Source: Actinomadura bangladeshensis (GTDB lineage: Bacteria; Actinomycetota; Actinomycetes; Streptosporangiales; Streptosporangiaceae). From it: a stretch of 32,254 nucleotides of DNA. Positions within the stretch are counted from its first letter, which is position 1. Every line of letters starts with the position of its first letter. Of the stretch, positions 6,335 through 14,257 are shown piece by piece. Both the position numbers and the translations under genes were made by a program. A model generated the notes under the pieces. That model saw nothing but the letters and a program-made list of their open reading frames with translations. It made no database searches and was not told where the DNA came from. The DNA lies in assembly GCF_004348335.1 (NCBI RefSeq), contig NZ_SMJW01000080.1, forward strand, positions 1 through 32,254, read 5' to 3'.

Positions 6335-8428
6335 TCAACCGGGGGTTGCGAGGGTCAGGGGGAGGATCGTTTCGGCGCCTGCTTCCTTGAGCAGGCGGGT
6401 GGCCACTGTCATGGTCCAGCCGGTCTCCATGCGGTCGTCCACCAGGAGGACGGGGCCCGAGTCGGTGCGGAGGGCCGTGGCCAGGTCTTCGGGGACGGCG
6501 AGGGCGTGCCAGACGGAGCGGAGGCGCTGGGCGCTGTTGTGGCGGCGGGGGACGGGGTCGCCCACGGGGGTCAGTTCGCCCAGGTAGGTCAGGCGGCCTA
6601 TCTGGGCTATGCGCCGGCCGAAGGTCGTCACCAGGCGGGGGCGGGAGCGGGAACCGATCGTCACCACCGCCGTGGGGCGGGCCGGCCAGTCCCAGGCCGC
6701 CAGGACCTTGACGACGGCGTCCACCAGGTCGGCGGGGACGTCGGTGTCGGGGGCCGCGAACAGTTCGCGGAGGCGGTTGCCCCAGCCGATGTCGGTGAGG
6801 CGGCCCAGGGCGCGGCCGGTCTCGGCCTGGAGGTCGGGTCTGATGCGGCCGGAGACGCCGAGGTCGTCCTTGACGCCGGTGGGCCACATGCGGCGGGGAG
6901 CGATGTCGACCCCGGGGCGGTGCAGGCGGTTGCGGGCCTGGGCGGTGCCCTCCTGGGTGACGTCGGTCGGCCAGTGGCGGCCCGTGCAGTTGTCGCAGCG
7001 GCCGCAGGGGGCGGCGTCCGGGTCGTCCAGTTGGCGGCGCAGGTACTCCTCGCGGCAGGACGGGGTCGCGATGTAGTCGAGCATCGCCTGCTGTTCGCGC
7101 CGGCGTTCGGCGGTGACGCGCTCATAGCGTTCGCGGTCGTAGGCCCAGGATTCGCCGGTGGACGTCCAGCCGCCCTTGACGCGGCGGGCCGCGCCGTCCA
7201 CGTCGAGGACCTTGAGCATCATCTCCAGGCGGGACCGGGTCAGGTCGACCATCGGTTCGAGGGCACCGGTGGACAGCGGGCGGTCGGCCGTGTCGAGGAC
7301 CTCCAGGGTGGCGCGGACGGTGGGCTCCGGCGGGAAGGCCAGGCCGGCGAAGTAGGCCCAGATGTCGCGGTCTTCGCGGCCCGGGAGCAGGATGACCTCG
7401 GCGCGGTCGACGCCGCGCCCGGCGCGTCCGATCTGCTGGTAGTAGGCCACCGGCGACTGCGGGGCGCCGACATGGACGATGAACCCGAGGTCGGGTTTGT
7501 CGAAGCCCATGCCGAGGGCGCTGGTGGCGACGAGGGCCTTGAGCTTGTTGTCCTGGAGGTCCTGCTCGGCGCGGAGGCGTTCGGCCTGCTCGGTCTGGCC
7601 GGAGTAGGCGGCGACCTCGTAGCCGCGGTCGCGGAGGTGCCCGGTGATCTCGTGGGCGGCGGCGACGGTGAGCGTGTAGATGATGCCGGAACCCGGCAGG
7701 CCGGCGAGGTGCTCCGCCAGCCAGGCGATGCGCTGCTCGGCGGTCGGCAGGGTGACGACGGCGAGGTGCAGGGACTCGCGTTCCAGCGGGCCGCGCAGGA
7801 CGAGGGCGTCGTCGCCGGCGAGCTGCTCGGCGACGTCCTGGGTGACGCGGGCGTTGGCGGTCGCGGTGGTGGCGAGCACCGGGATGCCGGGCGGCAGGTC
7901 GGCGAGGAGGGTGCGCAGCCGCCGGTAGTCGGGGCGGAAGTCGTGGCCCCAGTCGGAGATGCAGTGCGCCTCGTCGACGACGACCAGCCCGGCGCCGGCG
8001 GCGAGCTTGGGCAGGACGAGGTCGCGGAAGTCGGGGTTGTTGAGCCGCTCCGGGCTGACCAGCAGGACGTCCACCGCGCCCTGCTCGACCTCGGCGAAGA
8101 CCTGGTCCCAGTCGTCGGTGTTGGACGAGTTGATCGTGCGGGCGTGGATGCCGGCCCGGTCGGCGGCCTCGATCTGGTTGCGCATCAGCGCCAGCAGCGG
8201 CGAGACGATCACGGTCGGGCCGGCGCCGCGCTCGCGCAGCAGCCGGGTCGCCACGAAGTAGACGGCGGACTTGCCCCAGCCGGTGCGCTGCACGACCAGG
8301 GCCCGGCGCCGCTCGACGACGAGTGCGCGGATCGCCGTCCACTGGTCGTCGCGGAGGCGCGCGTGGTCGCCGGCGAGGGCGCGCAGGCACCGCTCGGCAT
8401 CGTCCCGTAGCCCGTCTGGAGTGCTCAT
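6335..8428 (-). CDS. RecQ-family ATP-dependent DNA helicase with a C-terminal phosphoribosyltransferase-like motif
   Basis: This is a 697-residue superfamily 2 helicase of RecQ type. Walker A TGWGKS is at 49-54 and the DEAH box at 152-155, followed by the RecQ aromatic loop CISDWGHDFRPDYR. Motif VI QQIGRAGRG is present, and a zinc-type cysteine cluster (CREEYL...CGRCDNC) closes the RecQ core. There is no HRDC-like end. Instead the C-terminus carries VLLVDDRMETGWT (660-672), which matches the PRPP-binding loop of type I phosphoribosyltransferases (hhhhDDxxxTGxT). The start ATG has GAAGGAC 5-6 nt upstream. The frame continues open upstream to 9898, but that part is antisense to the exporter gene. 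Unwinding in DNA repair is the family role; the function of the C-terminal domain is unknown. Confidence 0.9.
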   Translation of the reverse strand: MSTPDGLRDDAERCLRALAGDHARLRDDQWTAIRALVVERRRALVVQRTGWGKSAVYFVATRLLRERGAGPTVIVSPLLALMRNQIEAADRAGIHARTINSSNTDDWDQVFAEVEQGAVDVLLVSPERLNNPDFRDLVLPKLAAGAGLVVVDEAHCISDWGHDFRPDYRRLRTLLADLPPGIPVLATTATANARVTQDVAEQLAGDDALVLRGPLERESLHLAVVTLPTAEQRIAWLAEHLAGLPGSGIIYTLTVAAAHEITGHLRDRGYEVAAYSGQTEQAERLRAEQDLQDNKLKALVATSALGMGFDKPDLGFIVHVGAPQSPVAYYQQIGRAGRGVDRAEVILLPGREDRDIWAYFAGLAFPPEPTVRATLEVLDTADRPLSTGALEPMVDLTRSRLEMMLKVLDVDGAARRVKGGWTSTGESWAYDRERYERVTAERRREQQAMLDYIATPSCREEYLRRQLDDPDAAPCGRCDNCTGRHWPTDVTQEGTAQARNRLHRPGVDIAPRRMWPTGVKDDLGVSGRIRPDLQAETGRALGRLTDIGWGNRLRELFAAPDTDVPADLVDAVVKVLAAWDWPARPTAVVTIGSRSRPRLVTTFGRRIAQIGRLTYLGELTPVGDPVPRRHNSAQRLRSVWHALAVPEDLATALRTDSGPVLLVDDRMETGWTMTVATRLLKEAGAETILPLTLATPG

Positions 8429-8590
8429 GCGTCCTTCGTACCAGCGCCGCGGAAGAGCCCGCACCAGAATCGCGTTCTGTGGACGACCAGGCGGGGAGCC
8501 GGGGCGTTGGAGCAGGCAGGCCATGGGTAGCCTGCCAGGCGAGATCGGCGACACGGGCGACGAGGCGGGGCAGGGGGCACGAGCGGGGGG

Positions 8591-9961
8591 ATGCGCGCGG
8601 CCGAACGCTTGCGGCGGACATGGCAGGTCCTGATGGACGGGTCTCCCCCGGAACCGCCCGAAGAAGAACCCGGCGAGGCCGTCGACCCCCGGGCGGTCGA
8701 CCTCGTGCTGCGCGTGGGCGAACTCCTGCTGGCCAGTGGCGAGACCACGGAACGCGTCAATGAGGCGATGCTCAGCCTGGCCGTGGCCTATGAGCTTCCC
8801 CGCTGTGAGGTGCAGGTCACACTTACCAGCCTTCTGGTCTCGGCCCACCCGGGGAAGGGCGCGCCGCCGATGACGGGGTCGCGCGCCATCCGGCGCCGCA
8901 CCCCCGCCTACTGGCGGCTCACCGCGCTGCACCAACTCGTCCAGGACGCCTCGATCGGCATGCTGGAGCTGGACGAGGCCCACAGCCGGCTCAGGGAGAT
9001 CAAGTCGGGCCGCGCCCCGTACCCGGCCTGGCTGATGGTGGTGTCGCTGGGGCTCATCGCGGCGTCCGGCAGTGTCCTGTCCGGGGGCGGTCCGCTCGTG
9101 GCGACCACCGCGTTCATCGCCACGCTGCTCGGCGACCGCACCGCCGCGGCGCTCGCGCGGCGCGGGATCGCGGAGTTCTTCCAGCTGACGGTCGCCGCCG
9201 CGATAGGCGCCGGCGCGGCGGCGCTGGTGGTGGCCATGGGCAACCCGGGGCAGGCCGCCACGATCGTCACCGGGGCGATCCTGGCGCTGCTGCCGGGGCG
9301 CCCGCTGGTCGCCAGCATCCAGGACGGCATCACCGGCGACCTGGTCAGCGCCGGGGCCCGGGTACTGGAGGTCTTCTTCATGATCGCGGCGATCGTCGCC
9401 GGGCTCGGCGCGGTCGTCTACCTCGCGGTCAACCTGGGCGTGCCGATCGACGTGGGGCATCTGCCCACACCGGCGGCGGAGCTGCGACCGGTCGCGGTCA
9501 TCGCGGCCGCCGCCATCTCGGTGACGTTCGCGATCTCCCTCGCCGCGCCGAAGTACGTCCTCACGGCCGCGGCCCTGGGCGGAGCGCTGATCTGGGTGCT
9601 GTACGTCCTCGCGCGGGGGTGGAACGTTCCGCCCGTGCTGGCGGCGGCGATCGCGGCGACCGTGGTCGGCGTCCTGGCGAACTGGCTGGCCCGGCGGCAC
9701 AACCAGCCGGTCATGCCGTTCGTGGTGCCCGCCATCGGCCCCCTCCTGCCCGGGACGGCGCTCTACCGCGGCATGGTCGAGCTCAACACCGGCTCGCCGA
9801 ACACGGGGGTGCTGAGCCTCATCGGGGCCATCTCGGTGGCGCTGGCGCTGGGCGCCGGCGTGAACCTCGGCGGCGAGTTCGTCCGCGCCTTCCAGCACGT
9901 CGGCCTCGGCGGGTCCGGCCGGTGGGCCCGCCCGGCGGCCCGCCGCACCCGGGGCTTTTGA
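8591..9961 (+). CDS. ThrE-type threonine/serine exporter family protein
   Basis: The protein is 456 residues. The cytoplasmic N-terminal ThrE domain begins with LVLRVGELLLASGETTERVNEAM (about 39-61) and includes the CEVQVTLTSLLVSA segment. About ten hydrophobic membrane spans follow from residue 148, including LMVVSLGLIAASGSVLSGGG, the AATIVTGAILALLPGRPLVASIQDGITGD loop and PVMPFVVPAIGPLLPGTALYRGM. This is the layout of actinobacterial ThrE, with both halves fused in one chain. It probably exports threonine, serine or related amino acids by proton antiport; the substrate is inferred from the family only. A GGGGGG stretch directly precedes the ATG. It is divergent from the helicase gene, with a 162-bp shared promoter gap. 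Confidence 0.88.
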   Translation: MRAAERLRRTWQVLMDGSPPEPPEEEPGEAVDPRAVDLVLRVGELLLASGETTERVNEAMLSLAVAYELPRCEVQVTLTSLLVSAHPGKGAPPMTGSRAIRRRTPAYWRLTALHQLVQDASIGMLELDEAHSRLREIKSGRAPYPAWLMVVSLGLIAASGSVLSGGGPLVATTAFIATLLGDRTAAALARRGIAEFFQLTVAAAIGAGAAALVVAMGNPGQAATIVTGAILALLPGRPLVASIQDGITGDLVSAGARVLEVFFMIAAIVAGLGAVVYLAVNLGVPIDVGHLPTPAAELRPVAVIAAAAISVTFAISLAAPKYVLTAAALGGALIWVLYVLARGWNVPPVLAAAIAATVVGVLANWLARRHNQPVMPFVVPAIGPLLPGTALYRGMVELNTGSPNTGVLSLIGAISVALALGAGVNLGGEFVRAFQHVGLGGSGRWARPAARRTRGF

Positions 9962-10035
9962 CCTCCCGCCACCGCGCGGGCCCGGGGCTTCTCGCGTTTC
10001 CGCATTTTGTCGGTGGCGGTGGTTACGTTCGCCGC

Positions 10036-10362
10036 ATGTACCGACAGGGAGACATCCTGATCCTGCCCGTGCCCGAGGAGGCCGTCCCGCGGGCCGTCCG
10101 CGACCTGCCGCCGGCCCCGCGCGACGGGCGGGGCCGCATGGTGCTGGCGCTCGGCGAGGCGACCGGGCACGCGCACGCGCTGTCCGCGCCCGGCTCGCTG
10201 CTGCGCGTCCCCGACCCGCTCGCGCCCGACCATCTGCACCTGCCGTCCGGCGGGCGGCTGGTCCACGAGGAGCACGCGGCGATCACGCTCCCCAAGGGGT
10301 GGTACCGGGTGATCCGCCAGCGCGAGTACCTGCCCGGCGCCGTCCGCGTCGTGGCCGACTAG
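10036..10362 (+). CDS. Small conserved protein of unknown function, partner of the downstream DUF6745-like gene
   Basis: This 108-residue soluble protein has no signal or membrane segment. It begins MYRQGDILILPVPE and has conserved-looking blocks GEATGHAHAL, HEEHAAITLPKGWYRV and RQREY. I recall similar short proteins next to DUF6745 genes in other actinomycetes, but know no function for them. The histidine-rich GHAHAL and HEEH pieces might bind metal (speculative). There is no ribosome-binding site before the ATG; TACGTT ends 6 nt upstream, which fits a leaderless actinobacterial start. Only 8 nt separate its stop from the next start, so the two genes are almost certainly co-expressed. Confidence 0.75.
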   Translation: MYRQGDILILPVPEEAVPRAVRDLPPAPRDGRGRMVLALGEATGHAHALSAPGSLLRVPDPLAPDHLHLPSGGRLVHEEHAAITLPKGWYRVIRQREYLPGAVRVVAD

Positions 10363-10370
10363 GGGGCGGG

Positions 10371-11522
10371 ATGCTCACCGGAACGGTACGCGAGACCCAC
10401 TACGTGGTCGGCGACTGGCAGTCGGCGGCGTTCGGCACCGGCCCCGCCGACCGCGCCCGCGCCGAGGCGGGCGCGGCCGCGGCCTACGCGGCCGCGGGCC
10501 TGGACGCCCCCGAACGGTACATCTGGGTTCCGTCCCCCGCGCGCGGCGCCGTCGCGGCGGCCGTCCTGGCGGGGCACGGCGACGCCCTGGAGGAGGCCGG
10601 GCTCGGCGACCTGATCGAGCAGGCCCGCGCGGATCTGGGCGACGCGACCGCGGGTCGGGGCGTCCTCGCGGACGTGCGGACCCGCCCCTGGGAGGCGGAA
10701 CGTGCGGCGGCCTGCTCCGAACAGGGGCCGGAGCAGTGGCCGCGCACCTGGGCCGACACCGGGGGCCTGCTCTGGAACCAGGTCCAGTCGCTGGTGACGA
10801 GGGTCCGCGCCGCCGTCGGGGAGCAGGCCCACGCCCGCTCCCTCGCGGCCGGGAACCTCTCCCCCGCCCCCGACCGCGAGCGCGCCGCGTCCCTCCTGCG
10901 CGCCGCCGCTTTGGACGCGGTCCTCGGCCAGCACGACGCGCCGTGGCTGGCGCTGTTCGAGTCGCTCGGACGGCTGGACGGCCCGCTCGCCGGGCTCGCC
11001 GAGGTCGCCCGTTCGGCGGGCTGGTGGTGGCCCTACGAGCGGCTGGTGATCCTGTCGGAACGTCCCGGCGAGCTGCACCGGGACGAGCCCGGACGGCTGC
11101 ACAGGGGCGACGGCCCCGCGCTGGCGTATCCGGACGGGTTCGCGCTGCACGCCTGGCGCGGCATGCCCGTCCCGCCCGATTTCGTCTCCTCCCTGACGGA
11201 CCTGACGGCGGCCCGCATCTCGTCGGAGTCGAACGCCGAGCTGCGCCGGGTGATGCTGGAGATCTTCGGATACGACCGCTACCTGGCCGAGACGGGTGCG
11301 CGCCCCCTGCACCGCGACGAGACGGGCGTCCTGTGGTCGATCGAGCTTCCCGGCGACGAACCCGTGGTCATGGTGGAGGTCGTCAACTCCACGCCCGAGC
11401 CCGACGGGACGCACCGCACCTACTACCTGCGCGTCCCGCCCGGGACCCGCACCGCGCGCGCGGGCGTCGCCTGGACCTTCGGTGTGGACGAGGCCGACTA
11501 CGCCCCCGAGAAGCAGACCTGA
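10371..11522 (+). CDS. DUF6745-like domain protein
   Basis: The protein has 383 residues and no signal peptide or membrane segments. The C-terminal half matches my recollection of the DUF6745 family: LHRGDGPALAYPDGFALHAWRGMPVP, then ELRRVMLEIFGYDRYLAETGARPLHRDETGVLW, then VMVEVVNSTPEPDGTHRTYYLRVPP and a final GVAWTFG. The N-terminal 190 residues are alanine-rich and less distinctive. I chose the ATG at 10371, preceded by GGGGGCGGG, over the in-frame ATG at 10299 because the earlier start lies inside the upstream gene in another frame. The function is unknown. It converges on the anti-sigma-like gene, with a strong hairpin between them. Confidence 0.78.
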   Translation: MLTGTVRETHYVVGDWQSAAFGTGPADRARAEAGAAAAYAAAGLDAPERYIWVPSPARGAVAAAVLAGHGDALEEAGLGDLIEQARADLGDATAGRGVLADVRTRPWEAERAAACSEQGPEQWPRTWADTGGLLWNQVQSLVTRVRAAVGEQAHARSLAAGNLSPAPDRERAASLLRAAALDAVLGQHDAPWLALFESLGRLDGPLAGLAEVARSAGWWWPYERLVILSERPGELHRDEPGRLHRGDGPALAYPDGFALHAWRGMPVPPDFVSSLTDLTAARISSESNAELRRVMLEIFGYDRYLAETGARPLHRDETGVLWSIELPGDEPVVMVEVVNSTPEPDGTHRTYYLRVPPGTRTARAGVAWTFGVDEADYAPEKQT

Positions 11523-11524
11523 GC

Positions 11525-11575
11525 CCGCGGGCGCCCCTTGGTCGCACTTCCCCAGTCACCAGGGGGCGCCCGCGG
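11525..11575. terminator. Large hairpin between convergent genes, probable bidirectional terminator
   Basis: CCGCGGGCGCCCC (11525-11537) pairs perfectly over 13 bp with 11563-11575. The stem can extend inward through TGGT/ACCA pairing. It fills the 53-nt gap between the DUF6745-like stop and the anti-sigma stop, and lacks a T-tract. Confidence 0.6.
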
Positions 11576-12091
11576 TCACCCGGGCGCCGGGGCCTGCGCC
11601 CAGGTGACCTTGCCGTCGGCGGTGGCGCGCCAGCCCCACGAGTTCGACAGGGCGCCGACGAGCAGCAGCCCCCGGCCGCCCTCGGCCTGCGAGTCGACGA
11701 TGGGCGCGGACGGCCCCTCCGGGTTGTCGTCCCACACCTCCACCATCGCGGTCTTGTCGTCGGGCAGGTACAGGACGAGCGTGACCGAGTTCGCAAGGCG
11801 GATCGCGTTCGTGACCAGTTCGCTCGTGATGAGTTCGACGTCGCCGTGGACGTCCTGGCGGTTCCAGTCCTCCAGCGCCGCGCGGACCGTGTCGCGCGCG
11901 GCGCGCACCGCGCCCTCGACCGGTTCCAGCGCGAGGACGAATCGGGGTCGATCTCGATCTTCCACGGAACCGCCTAAGTTCGCCGCCGACGCGAGCATGC
12001 GCTCCCAGCACCCGCCCTGCACCGCCTCCGCTCGCACTCCGGTGTCCGGCTCCTGCCGTACCCCGTTCCCGTCCCTCGCCACATGCCGCAT
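11576..12091 (-). CDS. RsbW-like ATP-binding anti-sigma/regulatory protein (HATPase fold)
   Basis: This 171-residue protein has a GHKL-type ATPase domain from about residue 40. The N-box is ELVTNAIRLAN, the next ATP-contact block is EVWDDNPEGP, and the glycine-rich lid is GGRGLLLVGALSNSWG. Single-domain proteins of this type in actinomycetes are usually serine kinases or binders that control a sigma factor or anti-anti-sigma protein. The ATG at 12091 is preceded by GGAG 8 nt upstream; upstream in-frame codons overlap the radical SAM gene in another frame. It lies 31 nt after the STM4011-like gene on the same strand and is probably the last gene of that operon, although such genes are common and the link may be accidental. 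Confidence 0.85.
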   Translation of the reverse strand: MRHVARDGNGVRQEPDTGVRAEAVQGGCWERMLASAANLGGSVEDRDRPRFVLALEPVEGAVRAARDTVRAALEDWNRQDVHGDVELITSELVTNAIRLANSVTLVLYLPDDKTAMVEVWDDNPEGPSAPIVDSQAEGGRGLLLVGALSNSWGWRATADGKVTWAQAPAPG

Positions 12092-12122
12092 CACGAAACT
12101 CCGCCGGAGTGACCACCCTCGG

Positions 12123-12977
12123 TCAAGTGAGGGCGCGGAGAGTGGGGATTCGCTCCAGGATGCCGTTGGTGAAGGTCTCGTAGAGGCCCAAGGGTTCCAG
12201 GTGGACGTACCCGATGTGGCAGTCGCATGTGTCCAGAGGGCACGGGCGCGGGGCCAGGGCGTCGCGGAACGTCCCGTCGTAGAGGTTGCCCAAGACGGAC
12301 GGGACGAAGTGGCAGCGGCGCACCGTGCCGTCGCCGTCCACCGACACGACCGTCTCACCGGTCCGGCACGGGAGTCCCCGGCTGGCGTGCGGGCGGCGGC
12401 TGAGCGGGAACAGCGGGTCGATCTCCGTCCAGGAGTCGGCCTCGGCGTCGTCGTAGACGCGGCCTTCGGCGGCGTTGACCCACAGGTACGTGCCGGCGGG
12501 CAGGTCGGCGCGCAGGCGCCGGGCGGCGTCGAGGTGGTCGGGCTGCCCGACGATCCCGACGCTGAAGCGGACGCCGCGGTCGGCCAGGTCGCGGCACTTG
12601 CCGAGGAAGCGTTCGTAGGGCACCTGGCCCGGATGGTAGGTCGCCCACAGCGCGAGCCGGGTGAGGTCGGCGCCGGCCGTCCAGGAGACGCGGTGGCTGA
12701 GGTTGGTCTGGATCGCGACCCGTTCGACGTGCGGCAGGTGGCTCAGCGTCGTCAGCGCCTGCCGGTACCAGGAGCGGACCAGCCCCTCGCCCCACGGCGT
12801 GAACAGGACGGATACCGGATGGCCGCAGGCCGCGACCCATGCGGTGAAGCGTTCCAGGGCGGCACGGTCGGCCCGTAGCCGGGTCGGTGTGTCGCGCCGC
12901 TTGGCGAACGGGCAGTAGGGGCAGTCGTAGTCGCAGCTCGCCAGCGGGCCCCGGTAGAGGATCGTGAGGTGGTCCAT
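12123..12977 (-). CDS. STM4011-family radical SAM protein
   Basis: The protein is 284 residues. The radical SAM 4Fe-4S motif is C15-x3-C19-x2-C22 (CDYDCPYC), close to the N-terminus, followed by a shortened TIM-barrel-like body. Five more cysteines sit near the C-terminus (C204, C222, C246, C251, C253; RRCHF and PCPLDTCDC), in a pattern like the SPASM/twitch extensions that hold auxiliary iron-sulfur clusters in peptide-modifying enzymes. Members would cleave S-adenosylmethionine to start radical chemistry; the substrate is unknown. The name refers to the Salmonella locus family. Its ATG overlaps the stop of the preceding STM4012 gene by one base (TGATG), which indicates translational coupling. 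The SPASM comparison is my reading of cysteine spacing. Confidence 0.87.
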   Translation of the reverse strand: MDHLTILYRGPLASCDYDCPYCPFAKRRDTPTRLRADRAALERFTAWVAACGHPVSVLFTPWGEGLVRSWYRQALTTLSHLPHVERVAIQTNLSHRVSWTAGADLTRLALWATYHPGQVPYERFLGKCRDLADRGVRFSVGIVGQPDHLDAARRLRADLPAGTYLWVNAAEGRVYDDAEADSWTEIDPLFPLSRRPHASRGLPCRTGETVVSVDGDGTVRRCHFVPSVLGNLYDGTFRDALAPRPCPLDTCDCHIGYVHLEPLGLYETFTNGILERIPTLRALT

Positions 12978-14257
12978 CAGCGCGCCTCGTATGCGTCCAT
13001 GAGGCTCTGGACGCGTGACGAGAAGAGCGCAGGGCCGATGGCGTCGGAGTAGGCGAGCCCCTCCGGCGTCAGCCGCAGGACGGTGCCGGACGTCTCCAGC
13101 CAGCCACGCTCCCCGAACGGTGCGAGAACGGCGGCGAAGTCGTCCAGCGGGTCGGTGCCGAAGCGCGCGCGGTACGCGGCTCGGTCGACGCCCGCCGCCT
13201 GGAGAAGCGACTGGACCAGATGGCGGCGGCGTTGCTCGTCACCGTCCAGGGAAAAGCCCACGCGGGCGGTCGTGAAGTCGGTCTCGCTCACATACGAGTC
13301 GATGATGGAGCGCACCTGGCTCGCGCCGACCGCGTACTCGAACGAGTAGTGCAGCGAGGACGTATAAGAACGCGCCCCGCACCCCAAGCCGACCATGCCG
13401 TCGGTCTGGCAGCAGTACTCGGTGCCGTTGGCGGCATCTCCCGGCCGGCGGAACATCCGCATCGACACCTGCTCGTAGCCCTCGGCCAGGAGGTGGTCAC
13501 GGCCGATGCGGTAGAGGGTGAGGCGCTGGTCGTCCCAGTCTTGGGCGCGCCGTCCCAGGCCGGTCAGCGGTCGGACATACAGCGGATACAGGTAGATCTC
13601 CTCTGGGCGCCACGCGAGAGCCGCGTCCAGGGAGTGCGTCCATGTCGCGGCCGTCTGGCCGTCGATGCCGTAGATGAGGTCGATGTTGAGGGTCGGGAAG
13701 CCCACGACACGGATGCGGTCCAGCGCGGCCTCCACTTCGGCGCGTTTCTGGGGCCGGACGGCCGCGCGCGCCTCGTCGTCCAGGAAGCTCTGCACGCCGA
13801 TGGAGATGCGGGTGGTTCCGCGTTCGGCGAGGACGGTCAGCCGGTCGGTGGTCGCGGTCGCCGGTGACGTCTCCACGCCCAGCGGGATCGAGCCGAAGCC
13901 CTGGAACCGTCCTGCGATGTCGCAGAGGCGTTCCAGTTCAGGCGCGGTGAAGTAGGTGGGTGTGCCGCCGCCGAACGCGGCCGTGGCGAAGGCGGGAGCG
14001 TCCAGGGCGTCGAGTACGGCGGTCGCCTGCCGGTCGAGTGCGTCCAGGTAGGCGCTGGTCAGTTCTTCGGGCGCGCCAGTGCGGGTGAAGAGGTTGCAGA
14101 AGCCGCACCGCATCTCGCAGAAGGGGACGTGGAGGTAGAGGAAGAGCGAATCGAGCGACTCCCCGGCCCACACATCGCTCAGCGGAGGGGAAGGTTCCAG
14201 CGGACGGTAGGCGGTCTTGTGCGGGTACGCGTACACGTATCCCTGGTAAGGCTTCAC
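12977..14257 (-). CDS. STM4012-family radical SAM protein (HemN-like)
   Basis: This is a 426-residue relative of oxygen-independent coproporphyrinogen III oxidase (HemN). It has YLHVPFCEMRCGFCNLF with C47, C51 and C54, the FGGGTPTYF block, the VETSPAT strand, ISIGVQSF, NIDLIYGIDGQT and the late GLGCGARSY segment. HemN-like folds also include enzymes that do not make haem, such as methyltransferases and haem chaperones. Clustering with STM4011, 4013, 4014 and 4015 rather than haem genes argues against a haem role. The start is taken as GTG at 14257 (VKPYQGYVYAYP), because it overlaps the STM4013 stop as GTGA, matching the other junctions. An ATG further upstream lies inside the previous gene. 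The ending EAR is followed at once by the STM4011 start. Confidence 0.88.
   Translation of the reverse strand: MKPYQGYVYAYPHKTAYRPLEPSPPLSDVWAGESLDSLFLYLHVPFCEMRCGFCNLFTRTGAPEELTSAYLDALDRQATAVLDALDAPAFATAAFGGGTPTYFTAPELERLCDIAGRFQGFGSIPLGVETSPATATTDRLTVLAERGTTRISIGVQSFLDDEARAAVRPQKRAEVEAALDRIRVVGFPTLNIDLIYGIDGQTAATWTHSLDAALAWRPEEIYLYPLYVRPLTGLGRRAQDWDDQRLTLYRIGRDHLLAEGYEQVSMRMFRRPGDAANGTEYCCQTDGMVGLGCGARSYTSSLHYSFEYAVGASQVRSIIDSYVSETDFTTARVGFSLDGDEQRRRHLVQSLLQAAGVDRAAYRARFGTDPLDDFAAVLAPFGERGWLETSGTVLRLTPEGLAYSDAIGPALFSSRVQSLMDAYEAR

Noticed and set aside
6080..8410. 776-codon open plus-strand frame opposite the helicase
   Set aside because: Low-complexity Gly/Val/Ala/Asp composition typical of the complement of a high-GC gene; it overlaps two real genes.
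8429..9898. Apparent N-terminal extension of the RecQ helicase on the minus strand
   Set aside because: It lies antisense to the ThrE-type exporter, which has clear membrane spans and codon bias. The helicase has its own ATG with a good ribosome-binding site at 8428.
12977..14257. Calling the HemN-like protein coproporphyrinogen III oxidase
   Set aside because: HemN-like folds include many non-haem enzymes, the gene is locked in an STM4011-4015 operon, and no haem genes are nearby.
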